From Bacteroides sp. (GTDB lineage: Bacteria > Bacteroidota > Bacteroidia > Bacteroidales > Bacteroidaceae): a stretch of DNA of 60,940 nt. The stretch lies in contig JAFURM010000041.1 of assembly GCA_017471925.1 (NCBI GenBank), positions 1 through 60,940 on the forward strand. The letters are read 5' to 3'. The translations under genes were made by a program, and so were the position numbers. Shown here piece after piece: positions 1 through 9,101 of this stretch (positions are counted from its first letter, which is position 1; the number at the start of each line of letters is the position of its first letter). A model generated the notes under the pieces. It worked only from the letters and a program-made list of their open reading frames with translations, was not told the origin of the DNA and made no database searches.

Positions 1-1
1 T

Positions 2-205
2 AAACGGTGTTATATACAATCAGCATTGAGGTTGCCTAATGAAGAAAAACGGGAACAGGAACTACGTTCGCTGACGCACATATCGGACAGCTTTCAGAAG
101 TTTGTAATCACCGAAGACCCAATAAAGCGGTATCAAGACGAAAACGGCGTTGTGTTTATGAACATCTATGAGTTCCTGCTTGATAAAGAAAGTTTGAAAG
201 TTTAA
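2..205 (+). CDS. C-terminal fragment of a DUF4143-type AAA ATPase (runs off the left edge)
   Basis: An open frame enters from the left edge in frame 2 and stops with TAA at 203-205, giving the last 67 residues of a protein. The stretch YIQSALRLPNEEKREQE followed by FQKFVITEDPIKRY and a final MNIYEFLLDKESL is typical of the C-terminal end of the Bacteroides ATP-binding proteins that carry an N-terminal AAA_14 ATPase and a C-terminal DUF4143 domain. The ATPase half lies outside the window, so whether the gene is intact cannot be judged. It is followed directly by decayed genes. Their cellular role is poorly known. Confidence 0.7.
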   Translation, partial: KRCYIQSALRLPNEEKREQELRSLTHISDSFQKFVITEDPIKRYQDENGVVFMNIYEFLLDKESLKV

Positions 206-234
206 GCCAATGATAAAAAACAAAGGTATAATAA

Positions 235-602
235 ACGCATTCAAGAAATTATTACACCCTTGTGCAACAAGAGTTATTTGACACCATTTACAAACCACGA
301 ATTGAAACCTTAGACTTGTGTCTTTTGAACACAGCAAGGTATGTTTTGAAAGATTATGGAAACATAAATATCGAAAAAACGCTTGAATGTTACAGCAAGT
401 ATATGGATTTTGTGGTAGAGAAAGCCCTGACCTATAAGCAGTTTGTGCAGAACATGGAACTAAAACTTCAAGGTCCTGAATTTCTTGATGACACAGATAT
501 ACTTCTTCGTGCAAGTGCAGAAAGTTTGACCCACAAAGAGCCTATGCTATGGAGAAGGAGGCTTTTATTGACAAATTGCCAGGGAAAAGAAGAACAGAAT
601 AA
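235..602 (+). pseudogene. Frameshifted remnant of an unrecognised accessory protein
   Basis: The frame reads from a possible GTG at 262 (residues QQELFDTIYKPRIETLDLCL) through TYKQFVQNMELKLQ. Near 525-528 one base appears to be missing: shifting frame there continues sensibly as DPQRAYAMEKEAFIDKLPGK and stops with TAA at 600-602. Without the shift the frame runs on into the next relic. No upstream ATG is in frame, so the N-terminus is also missing. It resembles C-terminal ends of Bacteroides accessory proteins, but I do not recognise the family with certainty. A decayed gene in a scarred region is the best reading. Confidence 0.5.
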
Positions 603-824
603 AGCAACCCGTCAGCAAGCGAGGAAACAGGCATACGCATCTATCAACACATTAATGATTCAGCCTAATTGGTTGGTAGGTCGTCGTATTGTGGAGGAAG
701 AACAAGGTGGAGCTGCCCAAAACAGAAGTAAAAAAGGAAGTAAATTTGCTACTGCGCTCGGTTTGCCGTATCTTTGCCCGCGAAACATGAAGCAATTTCT
801 AAGAATGACTTTCCAAAAGTGAAC
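603..824 (+). pseudogene. Relic of a DUF1016 (YhcG-like) nuclease N-terminal domain
   Basis: The frame carries the hallmark start of DUF1016 N-terminal domains: QARKQAYASINTLM, then NWLVGRRIVEEEQGG. After about 50 residues the similarity ends; the following residues (RSKKGSKFATALGLPYLCPR) no longer look like the family, and the frame stops at 822. Intact members are 330-380 residues long with a C-terminal PDDEXK nuclease domain, which is absent here. I infer a gene cut by a deletion whose right end sits against the HD-domain gene. Confidence 0.55.
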
Positions 825-2060
825 ATGACTATGCCAAATGCCCGTAAGATTATCAATGACCCGGTATTCGGGTTCATCAATATACCGAAAGGATTGCTGT
901 ATGACCTGGTGAGGCATCCCTTGCTGCAACGGCTGAACCGCATCAAGCAGGTGGGACTGTCGTCCGTGGTCTATCCGGGAGCACAACACACACGCTTCCA
1001 GCACTCGCTGGGGGCGTTCTACCTGATGAGCGAGGCCATCCACCAGCTCACGGCGAAGGGGAATTTCATCTTCGACAGTGAGGCCGAAGCGGTGGAGGCG
1101 GCCATCCTGCTGCACGACATCGGACACGGACCTTTTTCGCACGTGCTGGAGGACACCATCGTGAGGGGTATCTCGCACGAGGAGATTTCGCTGATGCTGA
1201 TGGAACGCATCAACCGGGAGATGAACGGACAGCTGACGCTGGCCATACAGGTGTTCAAGGATGAGTATCCCAAACGCTTCCTGCACCAGTTGGTGAGCGG
1301 ACAGCTCGACATGGACCGACTGGACTACCTGCGACGCGACAGCTTCTACAGCGGTGTGACCGAGGGCAACATCGGCTCGGCACGCATCATCAAGATGCTC
1401 GACGTGAAGGATGACCACTTGGTGGTGGAGGCCAAGGGCATCTACTCCATAGAGAACTTCCTGATGGCCAGGAGACTGATGTACTGGCAGGTGTATCTGC
1501 ACAAAACGTCGGTGGCCTATGAGAAGATGCTGGTCAGCACGCTGCGCCGGGCCAAGGAACTGGCCGGACAGGGTGTGGAGCTGTTTGCCTCGCCGGCCTT
1601 CCGCTTCTTCCTCTACAATGATGTCAACCGGGAGGCATTCTATGCCAATCCGGAGTGTCTGGAGAACTTCATCCAACTGGACGACAACGATATATGGACA
1701 TCGCTGAAGGTGTGGTGCAACCATCCCGACAAGATTCTCTCCACCCTGAGCCGGGGCATGGTGAACCGCCAAGTGTTCAAGGTGGAGGTCTCCACCGAGC
1801 CCATTCCGCAGGAGCGGTTAGAGGAACTGTCGCAGCAGATTGCGCAGGAGCTGGACATCGCTCCGGCCGACACGAAGTATTTCATCTTCACCCCCCGCAT
1901 AGAGAAGAACATGTATGACCCTGCAGACGACAGCATCGACATCCTCTACAACGACGGCACCATCCGCAACATTGCCGAGGCTTCGGACATGCTGAACATC
2001 TCGCTGTTGTCCAAGAAAGTGAAGAAATACTACCTCTGCTACCAACGATTGAGGGGATAG
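825..2060 (+). CDS. HD-domain phosphohydrolase (dNTPase-like)
   Basis: A protein of about 411 residues of the HD metal-dependent phosphohydrolase superfamily, of the type annotated as dGTP triphosphohydrolase-like. The metal-binding set is visible: H60 in TRFQHSLG, the H97-D98 pair in LLHDIGHGPFSH, and a distal Asp in DMDRLDYLRRDSF. The N-terminal signature IINDPVFGFINIPKG is typical of Bacteroidetes members, so the start is placed at ATG 825 (or 831). An in-frame ATG at 774 would add 17 residues translated from the upstream relic. It precedes the lipid A genes on the same strand, and 196 bases separate it from lpxD. The substrate is not evident; dNTP hydrolysis is a family-level guess. Confidence 0.85.
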   Translation: MTMPNARKIINDPVFGFINIPKGLLYDLVRHPLLQRLNRIKQVGLSSVVYPGAQHTRFQHSLGAFYLMSEAIHQLTAKGNFIFDSEAEAVEAAILLHDIGHGPFSHVLEDTIVRGISHEEISLMLMERINREMNGQLTLAIQVFKDEYPKRFLHQLVSGQLDMDRLDYLRRDSFYSGVTEGNIGSARIIKMLDVKDDHLVVEAKGIYSIENFLMARRLMYWQVYLHKTSVAYEKMLVSTLRRAKELAGQGVELFASPAFRFFLYNDVNREAFYANPECLENFIQLDDNDIWTSLKVWCNHPDKILSTLSRGMVNRQVFKVEVSTEPIPQERLEELSQQIAQELDIAPADTKYFIFTPRIEKNMYDPADDSIDILYNDGTIRNIAEASDMLNISLLSKKVKKYYLCYQRLRG

Positions 2061-2256
2061 GAAGGAGCTTTGGATGAAGGAACAGTTTTATATGCTCCTC
2101 GACAGAAGGGCACAAACGCCCTGAAAAGAATACTCATAAATAGGCGGAATACATTCAAAACGGTCTCTCATCCGCAAAATATTCCCCAAAGTTTAAGGAT
2201 ATATAAAAAAAAAGTCCGTTATTTGTGTTTTGAAACCAACTGATAAGTATAAAAGT

Positions 2257-3297
2257 ATGGAGTTTTCTGCAAAACAAATCGCCTCGTTCATCCAAGGTGA
2301 AATCCTGGGCGACGAGAACGCAACCGTAAATACCTTCGCCAAGATAGAGGAAGGACGGCCCGGTGCCCTCTCTTTCTTGTCCAATCCCAAGTATACACCT
2401 TATATATATGATACCCAAGCGAGCATCGTATTGGTGAACAAGGATTTCCAGCCGGAGCGGGAAATCAAGGCTACCCTGATCAAGGTGGACAACGCCTATG
2501 AGAGCCTGGCCAAGCTGCTGACGCTCTATGAGCAGAGCAAGCCGCGTCCCAAGGGCATAGACCCGCTGGCCTTCGTGGCCGAGACGGCCAAGCTGGGCAA
2601 GGATGTCTATGTGGGTCCCTTTGCCTACGTGGGCGACCATGCCGAGGTGGGCGATGGCACGGCCATCCATCCCCATGCCACGATTGGCTGTGGCACGAAG
2701 GTGGGAGCCGGATGTATCATCTATCCCCATGCCACCGTGTATCAGGACTGCCGCATAGGCAACCGCTGCGTACTCCATGCCGGGGCAGTCATCGGAGCCG
2801 ACGGCTTCGGTTTTGCTCCCACGCCACAGGGCTACGAGAAGATTCCCCAGATAGGCATCGTGGTGCTGGAGGATGACGTAGAGATTGGTGCCAACACCTG
2901 TGTGGACCGTGCCACAATGGGAGCAACGGTGGTACACAAGGGTGTGAAGCTGGACAACCTGGTGCAGATTGCCCACAACGATGAGATTGGGGCGCACACG
3001 GTGATGGCAGCCCAAGTGGGTGTAGCCGGCTCCACCAAGATTGGCGAATGGTGCATGTTCGGAGGCCAGGTGGGCATTGCCGGACACATACAAATCGGCA
3101 GCAAGGTGAACCTGGGCGCACAGTCGGGCGTTCCGGGAAGCATCAAGGAGGGACAGCAGCTCATCGGCACACCGCCCATGGAGATGAAGCCCTACTTCAA
3201 GTCGCAGGCCGTGTTCCGCCGTCTGCCCGACATGTATCAGGAGCTGAACGCCCTGCGCAGAGAATTGAACGAACTGAAACAACAATTAAATAAGTAA
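2257..3297 (+). CDS. lpxD: UDP-3-O-acyl-glucosamine N-acyltransferase LpxD
   Basis: The third enzyme of lipid A synthesis, transferring a 3-hydroxyacyl chain from ACP to the 2-amino group of UDP-3-O-acylglucosamine at the cytoplasmic face. The 346-residue protein has an N-terminal uridine-binding domain (about 1-100), a left-handed beta helix of hexapeptide repeats (about 105-310) and a C-terminal helix ending in [10 protein letters not shown]. The catalytic histidine is H240 in [10 protein letters not shown]. The start is ATG 2257 ([15 protein letters not shown]); a TTG further upstream at 2230 adds residues not expected for the family. It lies 4 bases from lpxC/fabZ, so the two are co-transcribed. 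Confidence 0.95.
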   Translation: MEFSAKQIASFIQGEILGDENATVNTFAKIEEGRPGALSFLSNPKYTPYIYDTQASIVLVNKDFQPEREIKATLIKVDNAYESLAKLLTLYEQSKPRPKGIDPLAFVAETAKLGKDVYVGPFAYVGDHAEVGDGTAIHPHATIGCGTKVGAGCIIYPHATVYQDCRIGNRCVLHAGAVIGADGFGFAPTPQGYEKIPQIGIVVLEDDVEIGANTCVDRATMGATVVHKGVKLDNLVQIAHNDEIGAHTVMAAQVGVAGSTKIGEWCMFGGQVGIAGHIQIGSKVNLGAQSGVPGSIKEGQQLIGTPPMEMKPYFKSQAVFRRLPDMYQELNALRRELNELKQQLNK

Positions 3298-3301
3298 CCA
3301 A

Positions 3302-4687
3302 ATGTTGAAACAAAAAACCCTGAAGGACAGCTTTTCGCTCAGCGGAAAAGGCCTTCACACAGGTCTCGACCTGACCGTTACTTTCAATCCGGCCCCGGAC
3401 AACCACGGCTACAAGATTCAGCGCGTGGACCTGGAGGGACAGCCCGTCATCGATGCCGTGGCCGATAACGTAACCGAAACGACCCGAGGAACCGTGCTCT
3501 GCAAGAAGGATGTCAAGGTGAGCACCATAGAACATGGCATGGCAGCCCTCTATGCACTGGGCATAGACAACTGCCTGATACAGGTGAACGGACCCGAATT
3601 CCCCATCCTCGACGGAAGCGCACAATACTACGTGAACGAGATAGAGCGTGTGGGAACCGTGGAACAGGAGGCCATCAAGGACTTCTATATCATCAAGAAC
3701 AAGATTGAGTTCCGCGACGAGGCAAGCGGTTCTTCCATCATCGTGTTGCCCGACGAGAACTTCAGCCTGAACGTGCTCGTCTCCTACGACTCGGCCATCA
3801 TCCCCAACCAGTTTGCCACCCTGGAAGACATGGGCAAGTTCAAGGAGGAAGTGGCTGCCAGCCGCACGTTTGTCTTCGTGCGCGAAATTGAGCCGCTGCT
3901 GCAGGCCGGCCTCATCAAGGGCGGCGACCTGGACAACGCCATCGTCATCTACGAGCGCGAGATGTCCCAAGAGAACTACGACAAACTGGCCGACGTGATG
4001 GGCGTGCCCCACATGGATGCCAAGCAACTGGGCTACATCAACCACAAGCCGCTGGTATGGCCCAACGAATGTGCCCGCCACAAACTGCTGGACGTCATCG
4101 GTGACCTGGCCCTCATCGGCAAGCCCATCAAGGGACGCATCATCGCCACCCGTCCGGGACACACCATCAACAACAAGTTTGCCCGCCAGATGCGCAAGGA
4201 AATCCGCCTGCACGACATACAGGCTCCCGGCTATGACTGCAACCAGGCACCCGTGATGGACGTGAACCGCATCCGCGAACTCCTGCCCCACCGCTACCCC
4301 TTCCAGCTGGTGGACAAGGTGATTGAAATCGGAGCCAACTATATCGTGGGCGTGAAGAACGTCACGAGCAACGAGCCCTTCTTCCAAGGTCACTTCCCCC
4401 AGGAACCCGTCATGCCGGGCGTGCTCCAGATAGAGGCCATGGCACAGGTGGGCGGATTGCTGGTGCTCAACTCCGTGGACGAACCCGAACGCTACTCCAC
4501 CTACTTCATGAAGATAGACGGCGTGAAATTCCGCCAGAAGGTGGTGCCCGGCGATACCCTTATCTTCCGCGTAGAGATGTTGCAACCCATCCGTCGCGGC
4601 ATCTCCACCATGAAAGCCTATGCCTTCGTGGGCGAGAAGGTGGTGAGCGAGGCCGAGTTCATGGCACAGATTGTGAAGAACAAATAA
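3302..4687 (+). CDS. lpxC/fabZ: Bifunctional LpxC deacetylase / FabZ dehydratase
   Basis: A natural fusion of two enzymes (461 residues). Residues 1 to about 310 are LpxC, the zinc deacetylase that commits UDP-3-O-acyl-GlcNAc to lipid A; zinc ligands H78 (TIEHGMAA), H260 and D264 (ARHKLLDVIGD) and the general acid H287 (GHTINN) are all present. Residues from about 318 on are FabZ, the 3-hydroxyacyl-ACP dehydratase, with catalytic H364 (FQGHFPQEPVMPG) and E378 (QIEAMAQ). This fusion is established in Bacteroidetes. Placing the two on one chain may tie lipid A flux to supply of 3-hydroxyacyl-ACP, the substrate both pathways compete for. It sits between lpxD and lpxA. Confidence 0.96.
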   Translation: MLKQKTLKDSFSLSGKGLHTGLDLTVTFNPAPDNHGYKIQRVDLEGQPVIDAVADNVTETTRGTVLCKKDVKVSTIEHGMAALYALGIDNCLIQVNGPEFPILDGSAQYYVNEIERVGTVEQEAIKDFYIIKNKIEFRDEASGSSIIVLPDENFSLNVLVSYDSAIIPNQFATLEDMGKFKEEVAASRTFVFVREIEPLLQAGLIKGGDLDNAIVIYEREMSQENYDKLADVMGVPHMDAKQLGYINHKPLVWPNECARHKLLDVIGDLALIGKPIKGRIIATRPGHTINNKFARQMRKEIRLHDIQAPGYDCNQAPVMDVNRIRELLPHRYPFQLVDKVIEIGANYIVGVKNVTSNEPFFQGHFPQEPVMPGVLQIEAMAQVGGLLVLNSVDEPERYSTYFMKIDGVKFRQKVVPGDTLIFRVEMLQPIRRGISTMKAYAFVGEKVVSEAEFMAQIVKNK

Positions 4688-4741
4688 TCTGATTTTGAAT
4701 CATGAATTTTGAATCACGAATTGACAAGCGACAAGCCTACT

Positions 4742-4798
4742 CCTTTCCTCATTCATAATTTATAGTTCATCATTTATAATTCATCATTCATAATTAAA
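4742..4798 (+). repeat. AT-rich near-repeat spacer before lpxA
   Basis: The spacer between lpxC/fabZ and lpxA holds repeated variants of CATTCATAATT and TTCATCATTTATAATT, ending directly at the lpxA start codon. Similar arrays of TCAATTATCAACTATCAATTAT type precede other genes in this window (32.8, 34.3, 35.5 and 42.0 kb). No promoter motif is clear. The function is unknown; slippage-prone linker DNA is the simplest view. Confidence 0.55.
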
Positions 4799-4799
4799 C

Positions 4800-5576
4800 A
4801 TGATTAGTCCCTTAGCATACATCGACCCCGAAGCCAAGATCGGGGAAAACTGCGAAATCGGTCCCTTTGTCTTCATTGACAAGAATGTGGTCATCGGCGA
4901 CAACAACAAGATTATGGCCAACGCCAACATCCTGTATGGTTCGCGCATCGGCAATGGCAACACCATCTTCCCGGGTGCCGTCATCGGTGCCGTGCCCCAA
5001 GACCTGAAGTTCCGTGGCGAAGAGACCACGGCCGAAGTGGGCAACAACAACACCATCCGTGAAAACGTCACCATCAACCGTGGCACGGCCGCCAAGGGTA
5101 AGACCGTGGTGGGCAGCAACAACCTGCTGATGGAAGGCGTACACGTGGCCCACGATGCCGTGGTGGGCAACGGATGCATCATCGGCAACTCCACCAAGAT
5201 GGCCGGAGAAATCGTCATCGACGACAACTCCATCATCAGCGGCGGCGTGCTGATGCACCAGTTCTGCCGTGTGGGCGGATATGGCATGATTCAGGGCGGA
5301 TGCCGCTTCAGCAAAGACGTGCCTCCCTACATCATTGCCGGACGCGAACCCATCTGCTACTGTGGCCTGAACCTGGTGGGCCTGCGCCGTCGAGGCTTCT
5401 CCAACGAGAGCATCGAGGCCATCCACAACGCCTACCGCATCATCTACCAGAGCGGCCTGAACATCACCAACGCCCTGGCCAAGGTGGAGGCCGAAGTGGA
5501 AATGACCCCCGAAGTCACCTACATCGTAGACTTCATCAAAGGCTCGGCACGTGGCATCATCCCCGCCGGAAAGTAA
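4800..5576 (+). CDS. lpxA: Acyl-ACP--UDP-N-acetylglucosamine O-acyltransferase LpxA
   Basis: The first enzyme of lipid A synthesis, moving a 3-hydroxyacyl chain from ACP to the 3-OH of UDP-GlcNAc. The 258-residue length matches the family. Residues 1 to about 190 form a left-handed beta helix of hexapeptide repeats, and the rest is the helical C-terminal domain. The catalytic base is H118 in VHVAHDAVVGNG. The ATG at 4800 begins MISPLAYIDPEAKIG, the expected family start. It follows lpxC/fabZ by 112 bases and belongs to the same gene cluster, in the usual Bacteroides order lpxD, lpxC/fabZ, lpxA. Confidence 0.96.
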   Translation: MISPLAYIDPEAKIGENCEIGPFVFIDKNVVIGDNNKIMANANILYGSRIGNGNTIFPGAVIGAVPQDLKFRGEETTAEVGNNNTIRENVTINRGTAAKGKTVVGSNNLLMEGVHVAHDAVVGNGCIIGNSTKMAGEIVIDDNSIISGGVLMHQFCRVGGYGMIQGGCRFSKDVPPYIIAGREPICYCGLNLVGLRRRGFSNESIEAIHNAYRIIYQSGLNITNALAKVEAEVEMTPEVTYIVDFIKGSARGIIPAGK

Positions 5577-5615
5577 TCCAAACAGAGTGCTAACCTGAAT
5601 AAAGAAGAGACGGAT

Positions 5616-6173
5616 ATGATTTACAGATTCACCATCATCTCCGATGAAGCGGACGACTTCATCCGGGAGATACAAGTAGATCCCGAAGCTACGTTCTATG
5701 ACCTGCACAAGGCCATCCTGCAGTCGGTGGGATATACCGACGACCAGATGACCTCCTTCTTCATCTGCGACGACGACTGGGAGAAAGAGAAAGAGATTAC
5801 CCTGGAGGAAATGGAAGACAATCCGGAAGTGGACACTTGGGTGATGCGCGACACGGTCATTAGCGAACTGGTGGAAGACGAGAAGCAGAAGTTGCTCTAT
5901 GTCTTCGACTACATGACGGAGCGTTGCTTCTTCATCGAACTCTCCGAAATCATCACCGGCAAGAACATGAGCGGTGCCAAGTGCACCAAGCAGGCCGGCG
6001 ACCCGCCCAAGCAGACGGTGGACTTTGAAGAGATGGCCGTAGCCGGCTCCACGCTCGACCTGGGCGAGGACTTCTATGGCGACCAGGACTTCGACATGGA
6101 CGAGTTCGACCGCGATGGCTTCAGCGGCTTTGATGATGCCGGCTCGGGAACCCCCTATGACGACCAGTATTGA
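5616..6173 (+). CDS. Plasmid pRiA4b ORF-3-like family protein
   Basis: A 185-residue acidic protein. The N-terminal half (IYRFTIISDEADDFIREIQVD, then ATFYDLHKAILQSVGY and SFFICDDDWEKEKEITL) is typical of the pRiA4b ORF-3-like fold (PF07929), which also turns up in the IS1096 TnpR-like family. The last 40 residues are very rich in Asp, Gly and Phe (DFDMDEFDRDGFSGFDD). The biochemical role of the family is unknown. It starts 39 bases after lpxA and precedes miaA on the same strand, so it probably travels in the lipid A transcript. Nothing here suggests mobility in this copy. Confidence 0.8.
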   Translation: MIYRFTIISDEADDFIREIQVDPEATFYDLHKAILQSVGYTDDQMTSFFICDDDWEKEKEITLEEMEDNPEVDTWVMRDTVISELVEDEKQKLLYVFDYMTERCFFIELSEIITGKNMSGAKCTKQAGDPPKQTVDFEEMAVAGSTLDLGEDFYGDQDFDMDEFDRDGFSGFDDAGSGTPYDDQY

Positions 6174-6184
6174 AACCCTTATCC

Positions 6185-6254
6185 GGCACGGATTGTACGG
6201 ACACTCCCACGGAGGCCATCTGCCTTCTCCATGGGAGGACGTGCAATCCGTGCC
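6185..6254 (+). terminator. Long imperfect hairpin between the pRiA4b-like gene and miaA
   Basis: Left arm 6185-6212 (starting GGCACGGATTGTACG) pairs with right arm 6229-6254 (ending GTGCAATCCGTGCC) with only a few mismatches. No T-run follows, so it is not a classic intrinsic terminator. The same GGCACGGAT core forms a perfect hairpin at 13262-13298, suggesting a dispersed palindromic repeat. It could also attenuate expression of miaA, which begins 13 bases later. Confidence 0.6.
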
Positions 6255-6266
6255 CGTTTTATACCC

Positions 6267-7181
6267 ATGAAGACTCTCCTCGTATTGATTGGCCCCACCG
6301 GTGTGGGAAAGACTGAACTGAGCCTGCGGATTGCCGAACGCCATGCCACCTGCATCGTCTCGGCCGACTCGCGACAACTCTATGCGGACCTGAAGATTGG
6401 CACAGCAGCACCTACAGCCGACCAGTTGGCCCGGGTGGAGCACCACTTCGTGGGCACGCTGCAACTGACGGACTACTACAGTGCGGCCCAGTATGAAGCC
6501 GAGGCCATGAGTACCCTGGAACGCCTCTTCAAGCAACACGACGTGGTTGTGCTCACGGGAGGCTCCATGATGTATGTGGATGCCGCGTGCAAGGGAATTG
6601 ACGACATCCCCACCGTGGACAGCGAGACACGAGCCTCCATCATGCAGAAGTATCAGGAGGAGGGACTGGAACAACTGACGGCCGAACTGAAACTGCTGGA
6701 CCCCGAATACTACCGGGTGGTGGACCTGAAGAATCCCAAGCGCGTGATGCATGCCCTGGAAATCTGCTACATGACGGGACGCACCTACACCTCCTTCCGC
6801 ACGCAGACCAAGAAGGAACGCCCCTTCCGCATCGTCAAGCTGGGGCTTACCCGTCCCCGCGAGGAGTTGTATGAACGCATCAACCGCCGCGTGCTGCAGA
6901 TGATGGACGAGGGACTGTTGGAGGAGGCACGTGCCATGCTGCCCTACCGTCACCTCAACTCTCTGAACACCGTGGGCTACAAGGAGCTCTTCCACTACTT
7001 CGATGGCGAATGGACGCTGGACTTCGCCATAGAGAAGATTCAGCAGAACTCACGCATCTACTCGCGCAAGCAGATGACCTGGTTCAAGCGCAACGAAGAG
7101 ATTCACTGGTTCCACCCCGATGAGGAGGAACGCATCTTGGCATATATCGAGGAGGAGGTGAGCCGTTCTGCCACGCTGTGA
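6267..7181 (+). CDS. miaA: tRNA dimethylallyltransferase MiaA
   Basis: Adds a dimethylallyl group to A37 of tRNAs reading UNN codons. The 304-residue protein shows the P-loop [10 protein letters not shown] at about 9-18, then [17 protein letters not shown] (the DSRQ family motif) and TGGSMMY. The ATG at 6267 gives the expected start [16 protein letters not shown]; an upstream in-frame ATG at 6231 lies inside the hairpin and is unlikely. It is the last gene of the lipid A cluster. Its 3' end overlaps the convergent hydrolase gene by 79 bases. Bacteroides genomes often carry two miaA genes; a second copy is not visible here. Confidence 0.93.
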   Translation: MKTLLVLIGPTGVGKTELSLRIAERHATCIVSADSRQLYADLKIGTAAPTADQLARVEHHFVGTLQLTDYYSAAQYEAEAMSTLERLFKQHDVVVLTGGSMMYVDAACKGIDDIPTVDSETRASIMQKYQEEGLEQLTAELKLLDPEYYRVVDLKNPKRVMHALEICYMTGRTYTSFRTQTKKERPFRIVKLGLTRPREELYERINRRVLQMMDEGLLEEARAMLPYRHLNSLNTVGYKELFHYFDGEWTLDFAIEKIQQNSRIYSRKQMTWFKRNEEIHWFHPDEEERILAYIEEEVSRSATL

Positions 7182-8344
7182 TACAGCTTTTCCAGCTCAT
7201 CGTCCGCTATTTCTCCCCGTTTCCGCCACTTCCTGATGAAGGGTTGTGCAAGGCGGAGTATCTCATCTTCCAACAACATGGCCTGCTGCATCAGGCCGGA
7301 GCCGTCTTCACGGTAGAGGTTCTTCCAGCAGAGGTATCTGTTGGTGCCGATGCCCTGTTTGTAACAGAAGACCTGCACGTCGGCCAGCTGCAGGGAGAGG
7401 TGGCTCAGGGGAGCGCATCCCAAAGTCTCGTCCATGCGGACCATTCCGGGCAACGGTTCCCTGACCCACAAGGGGACGGCCACGCCGGTGGGCGGATAGC
7501 CCAGGAGCGTCCACATGGTGGTGAGCCTGCCCGGCTCGCCTTTTTTCGTGCCCTGCACTACGATGCTGCACGAAGTGCTGCTGCGCGGAATGAAGTCCTG
7601 GTCTACGAACCAGCCGCCCGATTGGGATGAGTTGAAGTAGGGGTCGCGCAGGTCAATGCCCAACTTGCAGTTGTTGAAGGAGCGCGACAGATGGTTGAAG
7701 ATGGCATGGGGCGTGATGCCTTCCTCCTTCAGCAGACGGGGAAACTGCCGCTCGGCCTCCATCTGCCTGACATAGCCTCCGCCCACGTCCTGCCTGCCAC
7801 AGACGGAGTAGTTGGTGCGCAGGAGATAGCCGTCGGGAGCCGTCTGCGGGTCGTTGGCATCATAGAGCGTGTAGCCTTCATAGTCCACCTCCAGTATGGC
7901 CGCTCCACCCCTGGCGTCAATAACTCCGAAGTTGGCCTCGATGTAGGAGGGTTTCTGCAGGGTGTCCAGAAAGTGACAGAACTCCTGTACAGTGGCGCAC
8001 AGTTCCAGTGCGCGGTGGATGACCCTTCCGTTGGCTGCACCGCGCTCTTCCCCCTCTTTCATCTCCATCAGGTTGTAGCTCTGCGTGTTCATCAGGGCGA
8101 ATCCGGCTGCATTGCAGCCCATCCATGCCTCCTTCAGGCGGGGATAGGTGGCACTGTTCACGTTGGCAATGAAGTCGTAGCGTTCGCCCTTGACATAGGC
8201 AATGTGATTCTTCAGGAAGTCTGTGTCGCGGTTCTTCCACAGGAGCGGACGGCCGTCCGGTGTGGCTCTGCCCGACACGACGGCCGAAGTGCAGGCCTGA
8301 CAGGGTTGGGAGAGGAAAAGAAGAAGGAAGAGGAGGGAGAACAT
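7103..8344 (-). CDS. Secreted Ntn hydrolase, peptidase C45 / acyltransferase-like
   Basis: A 413-residue protein with an N-terminal hydrophobic signal ([17 protein letters not shown]). Cleavage after A17 would expose C18 in CTSAVV as an N-terminal nucleophile, the arrangement used by choloylglycine hydrolase and C45 acyltransferase families. Supporting family features are the following WKNRDTD and a later TNYS segment. Related enzymes remove amide-linked acyl groups (bile salts, penicillin V or acyl amino acids); which substrate applies here is not evident. It ends inside miaA on the opposite strand. It may be co-transcribed with tlpA and the blaIR-type genes upstream (92-base gap). Confidence 0.75.
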   Translation of the reverse strand: MFSLLFLLLFLSQPCQACTSAVVSGRATPDGRPLLWKNRDTDFLKNHIAYVKGERYDFIANVNSATYPRLKEAWMGCNAAGFALMNTQSYNLMEMKEGEERGAANGRVIHRALELCATVQEFCHFLDTLQKPSYIEANFGVIDARGGAAILEVDYEGYTLYDANDPQTAPDGYLLRTNYSVCGRQDVGGGYVRQMEAERQFPRLLKEEGITPHAIFNHLSRSFNNCKLGIDLRDPYFNSSQSGGWFVDQDFIPRSSTSCSIVVQGTKKGEPGRLTTMWTLLGYPPTGVAVPLWVREPLPGMVRMDETLGCAPLSHLSLQLADVQVFCYKQGIGTNRYLCWKNLYREDGSGLMQQAMLLEDEILRLAQPFIRKWRKRGEIADDELEKLYHSVAERLTSSSIYAKMRSSSSGWNQ

Positions 8345-8436
8345 TGTGGAGATAATTTCAAGGTTAATAATTGCGGGGTGTCAACCAACGAATTCAGGCG
8401 CGGATTTAGCTTCGCTGACCATTGGTTCACGGATTT

Positions 8437-9027
8437 TCACGGTTTGATTGATAAAGCCTTCTCCAGTTCCTCCTTCATCTTGGCGGCGCCGGGGAAGCCG
8501 ATGCTCTTGTAGGTTATCTCCCCTTGGGGGCTCACGATGAAGTAGGTGGGCACGCCGCGTATGCCGTAGGCTTTGCCGAGATAGTTCCACTGGGCATTCG
8601 TCAGGCGGTAGTGCTCGCCGTGGATATCGGGAATCATGTTGCTCCAGGTCTCTTGGGGAGAGGTCTCACCGGTGATGTAGACGTAGACGATGTCCTTGCC
8701 ATCCAGTTCCTTCTTCATGGGTGCCATCTCGGCATTGGCTCGCCTGCAAGGGGCACACCACGTGGCCCAGAAGTCCACCAGTATCGTCTTGCCCTCGTAG
8801 CGGGCCAGGATGGAGGATAGCAGTTCCTCATTGCTCACCTGCCCCACTTGGTTCACCCGATAGTTCTTTTTCTGCCCGTTTTCCAAAGGTTGGAAACCAT
8901 CGATGCGGGCCACCTCAATGACGCTGTTGTTACGGGCCAGGTAGACGGGCTGTTCGACGCTCCTCTCCTGGGCGCTCGGGCAGAGGTACGACAGCACGCC
9001 TGCCAACAGAAATGCGATACGTTTCAT
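8437..9027 (-). CDS. TlpA-like periplasmic thioredoxin
   Basis: A 196-residue protein with a signal peptide (MKRIAFLLAGVLSYLCPSAQ) and a thioredoxin fold. The redox motif is WCAPC at C91-C94 in VDFWATWCAPCRRANAEM, and the cis-proline loop is GVPTYFIV. The start is taken at ATG 9027, which gives a clean signal; an ATG 14 codons upstream gives an unlikely N-terminus. It probably reduces disulfides in envelope proteins. It lies 74 bases downstream of the BlaR1-like gene on the same strand, which suggests that redox protein and sensor respond together. Confidence 0.85.
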   Translation of the reverse strand: MKRIAFLLAGVLSYLCPSAQERSVEQPVYLARNNSVIEVARIDGFQPLENGQKKNYRVNQVGQVSNEELLSSILARYEGKTILVDFWATWCAPCRRANAEMAPMKKELDGKDIVYVYITGETSPQETWSNMIPDIHGEHYRLTNAQWNYLGKAYGIRGVPTYFIVSPQGEITYKSIGFPGAAKMKEELEKALSIKP

Positions 9028-9101
9028 GACAAACTCTTTTTGGTTTGCCCAAAAGTAGGCATTTTCCATCGGACGGGCGTGCTGTAGCGTGTTAATTGTT
9101 T

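Noticed and set aside
749-1772. Reverse-strand frames opposite the start of the HD gene
   Set aside because: They overlap a well-supported HD-domain gene and show no domain.
3197-4585. A 462-codon reverse frame opposite lpxC/fabZ
   Set aside because: It is the antisense shadow of a gene with all catalytic residues identified.
4812-6995. A 727-codon open frame on the reverse strand across lpxA, the pRiA4b-like gene and miaA
   Set aside because: It lies opposite three well-supported genes and has a His/Val/Gln-rich composition without any domain; long antisense frames are a by-product of GC-biased third codon positions here.
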